From the NCBI GenBank assembly GCA_963575745.1, contig CAUYUJ010015849.1:884688-948687 (forward strand): a DNA stretch of 64,000 nt, in the 5' to 3' direction. The translations under genes were made by a program, and so were the position numbers. Positions 1 through 27,058 of the stretch are shown one piece after another; within the stretch, counting starts at the first letter, position 1; each line of letters begins with the position of its first letter. Below the pieces are notes generated by a model. That model worked only from the letters and a program-made list of their open reading frames with translations, was not told the DNA's origin and ran no database searches. The stretch comes from Prorocentrum cordatum. Lineage: Eukaryota; Sar; Dinophyceae; Prorocentrales; Prorocentraceae.

Positions 1-50
1 AACCCAAACCCCTAACCCTAACCCCAACCACGAACCCCAGCCCCAAAAAG
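1..50. repeat. Degenerate telomere-like CCCTAA repeat
   Basis: The first bases are variants of CCCTAA, CCCCTAA and CCCCAA, with the C-rich strand reading 5' to 3'. That is the orientation of a left chromosome end. The array is short and imperfect, so it may be the inner edge of a telomere or an interstitial remnant. Dinoflagellates studied so far usually carry TTTAGGG, so the unit does not by itself support the host assignment. Confidence 0.6.
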
Positions 51-1312
51 TACTCACTACTCAGTACTCACTACCCACTACTGACTACCCCCTGTTCGCT
101 ACTCACTTCTCACTACCCCCTACTCACTACTCACGACTCACTACTCACACTAATCACTACCCGCCACCCACTACCCGCTACTCACTACTCCCTACTCACC
201 ACTCCCCTTTCCCTCTTCCCTACTCACTACTCACTCCTCACTATCCACTACTCAATGCTCACTATTCACTAAGCACTACTCACGACTCCCTACTCACTAT
301 ATCAACTACTCATTACCCACTACCCACTATCCAATACTCACTACTCACTACTCAGTACTCATTGCCCACAAATCACGATCCACTACCCGCTACTCGCTAC
401 TCGCTACTCCCTACTCCCTACACAATACTGCCTACACAGTACTTAGTACTTACTACTCGCTACTCCCATACTCGCTACTCAATACTCACTACTCACTCCC
501 CGCTACTCACTATTCACTACTCACTACTCACTACGCCCTAATCACTCGTCGCTACATATTCTCTAGTCACTAGTCACATGTCACTAATCACTAGTCACGA
601 GCCACTAGTCACTACACACTACTCTCTTCTCACTAATCGCAACTCACTACCCACTATTCGCTACACACTTCTTACTACTCACTGCTCACTACTCCCTACT
701 CCCTACTCCCTACTCACTGCTCACTACTCCCTATTCGTTACTCACTACCCACTACTCACTACTGACTACTCTCTACTCACTACGCACTACTCACTTTGCC
801 TTACTCGCGCCTCACTAACCACTACTCGCTACTCCCTACTCGCTACTCACTACCCACTGCCACTACCCACTACTATGTATTCAACACTACTCACTACTCA
901 CTACTCACTACCCGCTACTCGCTATTCACTAATCACTATTCACTACTCACTACTCACTACTCACTACGCACTACGCACTACCCACTACTCACTGCTCACT
1001 AATCACTACTCGCCACCAACTACTCACTACCCACTATTCACTACCCACTACTCATTACTCCCTACTCCCTACTCAGCACTCACTACTCGCTACTCGCTAC
1101 TCACTACTCACTACTCACTACTCGCCACTCACTACTCGCTTATCAGCACACACTACTCACTACTCACTACTCACTACTCCACACTCACTACTCCCTATTC
1201 GCTACTCGCCACTAACCACCCACGAATCACTACCCAATACTCATTACTCATTACGCACTAACTATTACTCACTACTCACCACTCCCTACTCCCAACTCCG
1301 CACTTCCTACAC
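51..1312. repeat. Subtelomeric 9-bp minisatellite (CACTACTCA-type)
   Basis: About 1.26 kb of degenerate units close to CACTACTCA or CACTACCCA fill the space after the telomere-like start. Substitutions and short insertions make it imperfect. The period is a multiple of three and rarely makes a stop, so long low-complexity frames rich in Thr, His, Tyr, Ser and Leu appear. They are artefacts of the repeat. Confidence 0.9.
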
Positions 1313-1383
1313 AACTTCTCCGGCGCAGAAAAGAGAAGCGAGAGAAGCCGCCCCTACCCGGCGTCCTTTCCGGCGCACAGGGG

Positions 1384-1455
1384 AGGGAGGGGGTCGGACC
1401 CCCCCCCCCTTGGAGGGGGGGGGGGGGGGGGGTTCTGGACCCCCCCCCCTTTTGT
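1384..1455. repeat. Facing poly-C and poly-G runs
   Basis: Runs of about 12 C, then about 19 G, then about 12 C are separated by a few bases. They could pair as a hairpin or form a G-quadruplex. Run lengths here are prone to assembly error. Confidence 0.7.
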
Positions 1456-1805
1456 GTATTCAGGGAAATCCACTGGCGCACTTTCTGCATTGACCCCCGT
1501 CTCTTGAGCCCCGAGTGTCGAACGAGTATCGCCTCCCGGGACCCGACGCGTGAAACCTTCAAATTTCTGAACCTCTTTGGTGCTCGAGATTCTTTCTGGT
1601 GGTCAAGGCTAGAGCAGGTTGGAACATCATAACCAGAGGGGACAGAAAGTTCAATTCCGGAACGCACCCGACACTTGACTCAACAGCGCCAGCGTCGCGG
1701 ACTCCTGCAAAACGCTCTACTGCCCACAACATAGACTTTTGAATCAACAAAAACCGAATTTTAGATGCTCATTCTGGGGACCTTCCTGGAGCCACTCGCT
1801 CCACT

Positions 1806-1930
1806 CGTGCGTCGAAGCTACGTCGAACCTGAGTCGAACCTGAGTCGAACATGAGTCGAACTTGAGTCGAATCTGAGTCGAACCTGAGTCGACTCTGAGT
1901 CGAACTTGAGTCGAACCTGAGACAGATCCA
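1806..1930. repeat. 11-bp minisatellite (GAGTCGAACCT-type)
   Basis: About ten units of GAGTCGAACCT and variants lie in tandem, followed by a non-tandem tail (ACAGATCC.TTAGGT...CCCAAAACGA). The same arrangement recurs at 8330-8445, so repeat plus tail is a dispersed subtelomeric module. Confidence 0.8.
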
Positions 1931-2185
1931 TTAGGTGGCCCCCAGGAAGGTCCCCAAAACGAGCATCGAACTAATTATTGACTCCACAACAAAACGTGTT
2001 TGCTTCAAGTGCCAAAGCAGAGCCGTTTCCAGCGCGCTTCCAGAAATCATGGCTCCGAGCTGCCGAGGACCACGAGCGGGCCCCGGCCGCGGCGGCCCCC
2101 ACGGCGCCGCCCACAGATCTACGAATATGATTGCTTGGATGCTCTACCATGCAACGTGCCTTTGAACAAAAACCCTGCGTCGCTG

Positions 2186-2366
2186 TCCTCCCCCTCCTCC
2201 TCCTCATTTGTCTCCTCATGTTTATCCTCCTTGTTCTCCTGCTTGTTCTCCTCCTCCTCCTCCTCCTCCTCCTCCTCTTTCTCCTCCTCGTTCTCCCCCT
2301 CCTCCTCCTCCTCCTCCTCCTCATCCAACTCCTCCAACTCCTCCAACTCCTCCTCAACCTCCTGTC
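2186..2366. repeat. (CTC)n microsatellite
   Basis: A CTC/TCC trinucleotide tract gives poly-Ser, poly-Leu, poly-Pro or acidic frames on the two strands. None of these frames is credible as a gene. Confidence 0.85.
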
Positions 2367-2565
2367 GCGGGACCGGTGGTGGCTCATCGGACAAGAGGCA
2401 CCAAGCGACCGCAAGGAGCGCGCGTCCAAAGAGCGAGCGGGTTGCTGCCGTGGGCGAAGCGTGAGAGGAGGTGAAGGGAAAGCCGTCGAAGGACTGAAAG
2501 AGGGATATGCACACACTTTTTGGAGTCGCGGTCCTGCGCACAGCGACAGGGCGGAGACGAAGGAG

Positions 2566-2910
2566 ACAAACACACACACACACAAACAGACACAAACACA
2601 CACATACACACATACACACGCGCGCGCGCGTTTTACACCTCCGCTGGCCGAGTGCCATCACCACAGCGGAAGCTAGAATGGGATACGACGTGCTGCGAAT
2701 TCCGCACGACTTCTCGGAAGGACGGCCGCGCTGGGCGACCGGACGTGGGCGGCAAGCACAAACACGCACACACACACACACTCACACGCACACGCACACG
2801 CACACGCACACACGCACACACACACACACGCACACACTCTCACACACACACACACACGCACACACGCACACACACACACGCACACACGCACACACACACA
2901 AAAAAAAAAA
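2566..2910. repeat. (CA)n dinucleotide tract
   Basis: Long CA and CACG tracts occupy 2566-2640 and 2755-2905, ending in poly-A. The intervening 110 bases show nothing recognisable. Alternating CA/CG is a candidate Z-DNA former. Confidence 0.85.
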
Positions 2911-2988
2911 CGACACCGATCATGCTTCAAGGGCCAAGGCTTGGCAAGGCCAGGGTCGGCGACAGGCGGCCCGTTCGCGCCCCCCGAC

Positions 2989-20504
<17,516 letters not shown>

Positions 20505-21800
20505 CTGTGACGTACGGGAAGGTCCGCGGCGAGGCCGATGATGGGGAGGGGGCAAAGCAAACGCGGTGACGTGGTCAAGGAGAATGGCGGCGACGACGAC
20601 GAGGGCGAGGAGGAGAAAGAGGACGAGTACGGCCAGGGGGGGGGGATGGGGGAGGAGGAGCACCAGGACGAAGGAGGAGAAAGGGACAATGAGGGAAGGA
20701 AAGAGGGAGTAGGAGGGGGAGTGGGAGAAAGGGGAGGAAGAGGGGGAAGGACGGGGAGTAGCCTGAGCAGAACCTGGAGCAGGAGGAAGCGACGAGGGAG
20801 AATGAGAAGGAAATAGCGCTCTCGCCTGTGCGGCGCACGGCGGTAGCTGGAATTCAGCACCCATTCAGGCTGCTGCGAGTTTCTCAACAAGCGGGGGGGG
20901 GGGTAGGAATGGGCTACCGTTCGCTGTGCGCGGGGCTTGGGGTGGATCGCTCGAGGGTGTGAGTTCGGTGGGCGCATGGGGCGCCGAGGAGGGGTCAGAA
21001 CGGGCCGCCGGGGCGTCTCGAACAACCCGGAGCAGCCGAACCTCAGGCTATGCAACGCGTTGCACTGTCTGCGCTGCGTCGTGACCTCGCGCGCGCCCGC
21101 CGCCCTGGCAGCGCGAAGAGTCGGCCAGGAGCGGGCGTCGCAGTCCGGCTTCCCCCTCGGTCTGGGTCGGGGGCTGCGGCCTGGAGGCCGGAGGGGACGA
21201 GATGAGTTGCTTGTGGCTGGGGCGACGTGAACGGCAAGAGACGGAACTCCTCATGAGAGAAGCGAACGTAGCATGCGCGAGGTACAGAGCTCGGCCTCGC
21301 TGCGCGTCACTGGGAGTCGCACACGGGCTCGGGCACGTGCGGGAGAAAATACTTCCGGAGTCCACGCTTTCGGAGAAGCTCACCAAAACGTTGCATGGTG
21401 AACGCTTTCTGATTCGGCGTTTCGACGTTGGGCAGGAAGGGGGGAGGGAGGGGGATGCTGGTTCTGGATCTCTGCTCAGTGCGACTGCCTGCAACGGTGC
21501 GCCCCATGGGGGAGACTCCACCTGCGTGAAGCAGGCGCCAAAAGCAGCCAAGATCTGCTCCACGGGTGGGGAGGAGAGGGGTGCGACGGCCCGCGCCGAT
21601 CGGCAAAGCAATGAACAAGAAAAGAATCATATGTTGCGCTGCTCCAGACTGGCTTACCCCATCTGGAGCTCAGATTCCCGCATGTGTGGCGGGAACGGGT
21701 TTGGGGGCATCCGAGCGGGTGTGACGGCCGAAGTTGCGGCCATAGGAGTAGGCAAAAGCTGTGTTCTGTTGACACGCCTTGCGTTTCAGAATATCTCTGG
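20505..21800. other. Stretch upstream of the first recognised beta-helix exon
   Basis: Purine-rich at 20580-20815, then mixed GC-rich sequence. Missing 5' exons of the beta-helix gene could lie here, but none was recognised. A long plus-strand frame (21202-22326) runs through two repeat copies and is rejected. Confidence 0.4.
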
Positions 21801-21954
21801 AGGGGCCCAGGGACACAAAATAACTACACACAAATCCCACATCCCTATATGTTTGCACATGTTCTGGGTGTTCTTCTTCCCCCAGTTGCCATATGTTCTC
21901 ATGTTCTCCTGGGAGTCGACGATTATGTATGTCTGTGCGTCTTGTTTCCCCTCC
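21801..21954 (+). repeat. Element family R, copy
   Basis: Begins GGGGCCCAGGGACACAAA, contains ATGTTCTGGGTGTTCTTC and GTCGACGATTATGTATG, and ends CTTGTTTCCCCTCC. Confidence 0.78.
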
Positions 21955-22170
21955 TCAATATTGCATGCTCGTACGCTGCGCTGTTTTCTGCATAACAGGG
22001 TCATGCTGGTGTCCAGGGAATGGGCCGAGCTGTTTCCTGGGTTCACGGTGGTGGCGGCTCAAGTTGCGATTACAATGAACAACAACAGCGTGGTCTGCGT
22101 TGCAACTTCTGCTACGCCGTTTCCCTGTCGTATCCACTTCGGGCGTAGCCCAAATTCCTCTTTCGTGATG

Positions 22171-22358
22171 TGTACTCCGGATTCCATAACAAAGTGGGGG
22201 GGGTCACATTCGGGGAGGGGGTCTAATTTGAGCTGTCTCAAAGGGTTCGGGGGGGTCTGGGCAAAGGGCCGCCCTTTGATGGATGGTCTGGGGGGGTCTG
22301 AAACTTCTCGTCTGGGAGGGCTGTGACCCCCTCCCTTTTATTACGAAATCTGGAGTAC
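22171..22358. mobile_element. MITE family 3, copy 2 (188 bp)
   Basis: TGTACTCC at the left and GGAGTACA at the right are exact inverted ends, followed inward by the family sequence ATTTCGTAATAAAAGGGAGG. The left arm is more diverged than the right. Confidence 0.85.
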
Positions 22359-22518
22359 AACCTGACTGACCGATTGACTGGTCGACCTCGTCAACATGCG
22401 GCATGATGTCCGGGAGCCCACCGCGCAGATCATGGCGCAGAGCTAGCAGCGGGCGGCTGCATGCTCGACGACCGACGGTGCAACCTGCGATGAAACACAT
22501 GGCGGGCGGGTATGTTTG

Positions 22519-22673
22519 AAGGGGCCCCAGGACACACACATAAATACACACAAATGAACATATTCCCTATATTCTCCCATATTTTCTGGGTTTCTGTCTT
22601 CCCCCCCACTTCCCATATTTTCCTATATTTTATAGGAAATCGACGATTAATTGTGTCTGTGTGTTTTTTCTCC
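22519..22673 (+). repeat. Element family R, copy
   Basis: Begins GGGGCCCCAGGACACACA and ends TGTGTCTGTGTGTTTTTTC. With 12966-13114 it is among the better-preserved copies. Confidence 0.78.
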
Positions 22674-22929
22674 TGCTGAATGTTCGGCATCCGACGGCGC
22701 TGATAGCTACATGACGCAGTGTCGGTCCCAGTCCGCCCTGGGGGGGGGCCCCAGGGCGCGCCCCCCCGAGAAAAAAAAACAAGGGCTGGAAAACGGAACC
22801 GAGGGGAGGCTGAAGGCGAGGAGGGAGGGGGGGGGGAGGATAACGGGAGGGAACTGGATTCGGGGGAGGACGGGCGGGGGTCGGAAACACTGTGAGGACG
22901 AGTCAACCTGGGAGGGGGGAAAGGGTGGC

Positions 22930-23345
22930 TCTCTCCTACTCGTCATCACCCGTCATCGTCACCGCCATTGCCCTCATCCTATCATGATGATCGTCATCGT
23001 CATTCTCCTGATCGAAGTCGTGATCATTGCAATCATCGCGATAATCCTGACTGCCATTGACCCCGCACTGACCGTCCTCGCCCTGATCGTCATCGCCCTG
23101 GCCGCCATCGTCCTCATCATGACCATCATACCCCTGATCGTCATCATCGATATCGTCATCATGCTGATCGACATCCCCGTCGCCGTCGTACTCATCCTAA
23201 TCGTCATCGCCGTCATCATCCTCCGCCCCATTTGCCCTCGTCCTCATCACTATTATCATCGTCCTCATCCTCATCATCACCCTCGGTCCTCATCATCACC
23301 CTCACTCCTCATCTCCAGATCTCCTCATCCTCACCCTCGGTCTCG
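22930..23345. repeat. Imperfect ATC/GTC trinucleotide tract
   Basis: Degenerate ATC, GTC and CTC units over about 415 bp. One frame reads as long Ile/Val/Leu stretches that mimic membrane segments. This is a composition artefact. Confidence 0.8.
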
Positions 23346-23904
23346 CAAACCCGCTATGGCGGCCAATATCGCCAGCATTTCAAGCCGATCCCAGCGCGCG
23401 GCGACGAGGGCACCAACCCGAAACACACGTCAAAAAACACAAAACCTGATCCTAAGCTCAAGCGGCCGCGGCAACGGCGGGCACCGGTGCAGCGCAATTT
23501 ACCCCAGCAGCGGAGCAGAGCGCGTCCAGGCGCGTCCAGGAACAGAGCGCGTACACGCGCCGAGCACATGCAACTTCAGAGAGGGCGGTGGGAGGTGCGA
23601 TTCAGGAGGGAGGAGGAGGGGGGGTGCGATTCAGGAGGGAGGAGGAGGGGGGAGGAGGATGAGGAAGAGGAGGAGGGGGGGGGGGGCGGAGGAGGGGGGA
23701 CGAGGACGGAAGGAGGAGCAGGAGGGAGGATTGAGGAAACAGGATGAATGAGGGTGGCCAGGAGGGGGGGAGGGAGGAAGGGGGGAGGAGGGCGGGGGGA
23801 GGGGGCCGACGGAGGGTGGGGGATGGAGGGGGGAAGGGGGAGGAGGGAGTACGAGGGAGGGGGAGGGATGGGGGAGGGAGGAGGGGAGTCGGCGGGCCTA
23901 GACG

Positions 23905-23961
23905 GCGACGACGTACGACGACGACGACGACGGCGGCGAGGGCGGCGGCGGCGACGACGAA

Positions 23962-23996
<35 letters not shown>

Positions 23997-24039
23997 GAGG
24001 CGGGCGGCTCGCTCGCCATGTGAGGGGCCACGACGCCGC

Positions 24040-24121
<82 letters not shown>

Positions 24122-24387
24122 CACGACGACGACATTAACGACGACGATGACGGCGGCGGCGGCGACGACGACGACGACGCAGATGATCGACTCGACGGGC
24201 GCCGCGCACAGCGGCACGCACCGTGGGGTCGGGCCCGCGCGAGCGCCGTGGCGAGGCCGCGCCCCGAGAGCGCTGCCGTGCAGTGCCGTCGTCGGCGCCG
24301 TCGTCGTCGTCGCCGTGGCCGTCGCCGTCGCCGCCGTCGTCGACGTCGTCGTCGCCGTCTCCGCCGTCGCCGCCGCCGCCGCCGTTG

Positions 24388-24424
<37 letters not shown>

Positions 24425-24480
24425 TGTCGTCGTCGCCGTCTCCGCCGCCGCCGCCGCCGTCGTCGTCGACGACGTTGTAG
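23905..24480. repeat. (ACG)n tract facing a (CGT)n tract
   Basis: An ACG/GAC tract at about 23905-24183 is followed, after about 110 bases, by CGT/GTC units at about 24290-24478. The two are reverse complements, so they form a very large imperfect inverted repeat just downstream of the gene ending at 24495. Confidence 0.88.
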
Positions 24481-24494
24481 CCGTCGCCGCCGCC

Positions 24495-25772
24495 TCAGCG
24501 CCTCACAGTCTTGCCCGTCTTGCTAGTCTTGCTGCTGGTGCTGACGGCGCTGTTCTCGCGGTTCAGCGTGCGCTTCTTGCACGGCTCGTGCTGCGAGCCC
24601 TCGAGGCCCTGGGCGCGGGCGAGGGCGGAGGCTCGAGGGCGAGCGACGAGGGAAGGGGGGCGGGGCGAGGAGGCGGGAGGGGAGACGGGGGGAGGGCCGA
24701 GGGGGAGCGAGGGTAGATACACGAGCGAGGAGCGAGAAGGGAGAACGAATGAAGCAGGAAGGAGGAGGGAGGGGCGACGCTGGAGGACGGGCGAGGTGGC
24801 ACCCCAGGGACTGCCCCCCCAAGACACCCAAAAATACCAACGCGGCCTCGGGGCGCCTCCAAGACTCCACCTCCGCCCTCCCGCCGCGCCCTGCCCCTCC
24901 TCCGTCCTGCCTCATCCGCCCTCCCTCATCGCCCCTCGCTCTTCCGCCCCCCCTCATCCCTCCTCGCCCCCCTCCCCCCGCGCATATCACTTCCCGCCTT
25001 GTCCTCCATCCCCCCTCCATCAACGCTCATGCTCGAGCCTCCGTCCTCCGTCATCCTCCCACCTCCCTCCTCATCATTCCTCACCCCTCCTCCCCCACGC
25101 ATCCCCCTCCTCCTCCTCATTATCAATGTCCCCGCGGCGCCTGCTCGGGGTCGATGCCGAGACTGCTGATCGAGCTCGGGCCCTTCTGGATGACGGCGTC
25201 GGTGTGCTCCTTCATGATGGTGTCGATGCTGCCGTTCACCCACTCCTGGACCTGCTCCTTGAGCATCTGGATCATGGCATCGCTGGGGCCCTGACCGCAC
25301 TGGAAGACGCGCTTGAAGCTGTGGACGCCGTCATGGTCGTTCAAGATGCTGTGGATGTCGTTGCGCACGTTCATCACTGATACGATCCGATCCCTGTCCA
25401 ACATCGTGCGCATGTTGGAGATCTTCGCCAAGTCCCACTTCCCCTCGTCCCCGCAACGGAAGAAGGCGCCCTCGTTGTCGTACTGCGAGAAGACCGCGTG
25501 GCAGCTGCGGTCGATCCACCAGCCGCCGTAGTAGAAGCCCCTTGTCGCACTTGCGCCCGCCCGCGGTGCCGCACAAGACCGTGTACAGCCACTGGTGCAG
25601 CACATCCCTGGTCGGGACCTGGATCTCACCCTTCGCGCCAGAGCCGCCGTCCAGATCATCGCGGGTCCAATGAGGCCCGCGCACCACGATCGAGCCAAAG
25701 TCGGTGGGCGAGGCAACCGAGAGAAGGCACGCGTCCTCGAGCTCCTCACGGGAGGCAAGGGCGAATGCCGCT
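24495..25772 (-). CDS. MIB/HERC2-like domain protein, two 3' exons
   Basis: The exon at about 25772-25141 reads through a region with VVRGPHW, DDLDGG and later FSQYDNEGAFFRCGDEGKWDL. This fits the MIB/HERC2 fold known from mindbomb and HERC2 ubiquitin ligases (RGxDWxWxDQDGG, then WDNGxxxxYRxGxxGxxDL). A charged helical tail ends ...LGIDPEQ, where a GC donor fits. The last exon (24608-24495, AG acceptor, phase 0) encodes a basic tail ending TGKTVRR and a TGA stop. The domain halves lie in two frames, joining near 25537-25542, so a one-base indel, assembly error or unmodelled intron is present. A short minus-strand frame near 26100-26175 starting MFSSKGSLVEYKSS and ending at a GT donor could be a 5' exon (weak). 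No RING domain was found, so ligase function is not claimed. Confidence 0.6.
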
Positions 25773-26349
25773 GCTCCTCATCCCAACCACCATCCTCCAT
25801 CATGCCGCCAACCCTCCTCACCACCAACTCCTGCCTCCCCCGACTACACAGCCTCAGCACCCCCCGTTGTCCCCATAGCCCGCCCCGTCACACCCCCCAT
25901 CCACCCTCCTCCATCCTACCACCCGCCCTCCACCGCCCCCTCCTCCCGCATCCCCCCAACCGCTCCATCCTCCCTCGCCCCCCGCCCCTGATCCCTCCCC
26001 CTCCGCTCATTCCCCCCACCCCCTCGCCGCCCCGCCACGCCCCCTCCGCGGGGACGGCGCCCCTGAGATCCAACGGGCAACGCCTGATAGATCCAAGAGC
26101 GGTGGGTTTACCAGGCGACTCCCCCGTGGTCCTGGACGCTCATGGAGCTCTTGTACTCTACGAGAGAGCCCTTGGAAGAAAACATATCTGCTGGCTGATC
26201 GAAGTCTCAGCCTCCAGCCTAAATGCTTACGGGCCAGGGGTGGATGGGTGGGCGCAAGAACTGGCACGGAGAATGTCGCGCCGCTGGCGGGGGATCTAAA
26301 TCCCCGCAGTCCCGTGGCGGGGGTCGGAGGTAGCCTGAAACGGTTCATC

Positions 26350-27058
26350 AACACTCGCCCTAGCTTCCCCGTCGGCGTGGTAATTACAACTCCCCCGAGC
26401 CCCCGACCTCCGCGATCTGGGCCTGGACGGCACGCCCCCCGCCCCCCTCAGCCCCCTCCTCACCCGCGTGGCCCGCCGCGTCGTCACACCCAACTCGTCA
26501 TCATCAGCACCCCTATCTCCTGTGGCCCTCCACCTATGCCTTCCGTGCCAGAGACCGCCGCGAAGGCAGTTGGCCCCTCCGCTTCAGTATACAAAGCACT
26601 GCCCGACTCCCATGACAGGCCGCCCGCCTCGGGGGTCGTTTCAGGACGAGCTGGCGAGAATGAACAACATCGAGCCCGCCCAGGGCGCGATGGGCAATGG
26701 AGGGCCACGCGCCGCGGCAACCGATCGAGCTCTCACCAAAACCACCCCGAGGCGCGAGCGGAGCACCATATGGAAACCCGCTCCGCCATATCTAGCGACG
26801 GATGCACCCGACATCTGTTTTCTGACGCTGCACGCGGAGGGCAAATCAGGTATCAGAGAAGAAGCCCCCCCAGTCGGGGGGGGGGATATTAACCCAGCAC
26901 AAGCTGGGAAAAAAAAATGTCGTGCCGCTGGCGCTGGTGGCGGCTGCGATGACCAGGGTTACGCCCGCCCTAGCCACCTCCAGCCTGGCGCCTGAACGGT
27001 CCAAGAACAGCTTCTCCCCTTAATGTGTCCCCAATCCTGCCCCCCGTCCCCCTTGGGT
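26350..27058. other. Probable intergenic stretch
   Basis: Lies between the stop of the gene ending at 27059 and possible 5' exons of the MIB/HERC2-like gene. A phrase like TGTCGTGCCGCTGGCG occurs at about 26275 and 26918. No gene was recognised. Confidence 0.4.

Noticed and set aside
578-1261. 227-codon plus-strand frame rich in Thr, His, Tyr, Ser and Leu
   Set aside because: It is a direct reading of the 9-bp minisatellite; other frames of the same repeat are equally open.
21202-22326. 374-codon plus-strand frame
   Set aside because: Crosses one family R copy and one MITE and has no recognisable domain; opposite to all supported genes.
22651-23751. Plus-strand frame with many apparent transmembrane segments
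   Set aside because: The hydrophobic stretches come from a degenerate ATC/GTC tract.
24511-25380. 289-codon plus-strand frame
   Set aside because: Antisense shadow of the MIB/HERC2-like gene.
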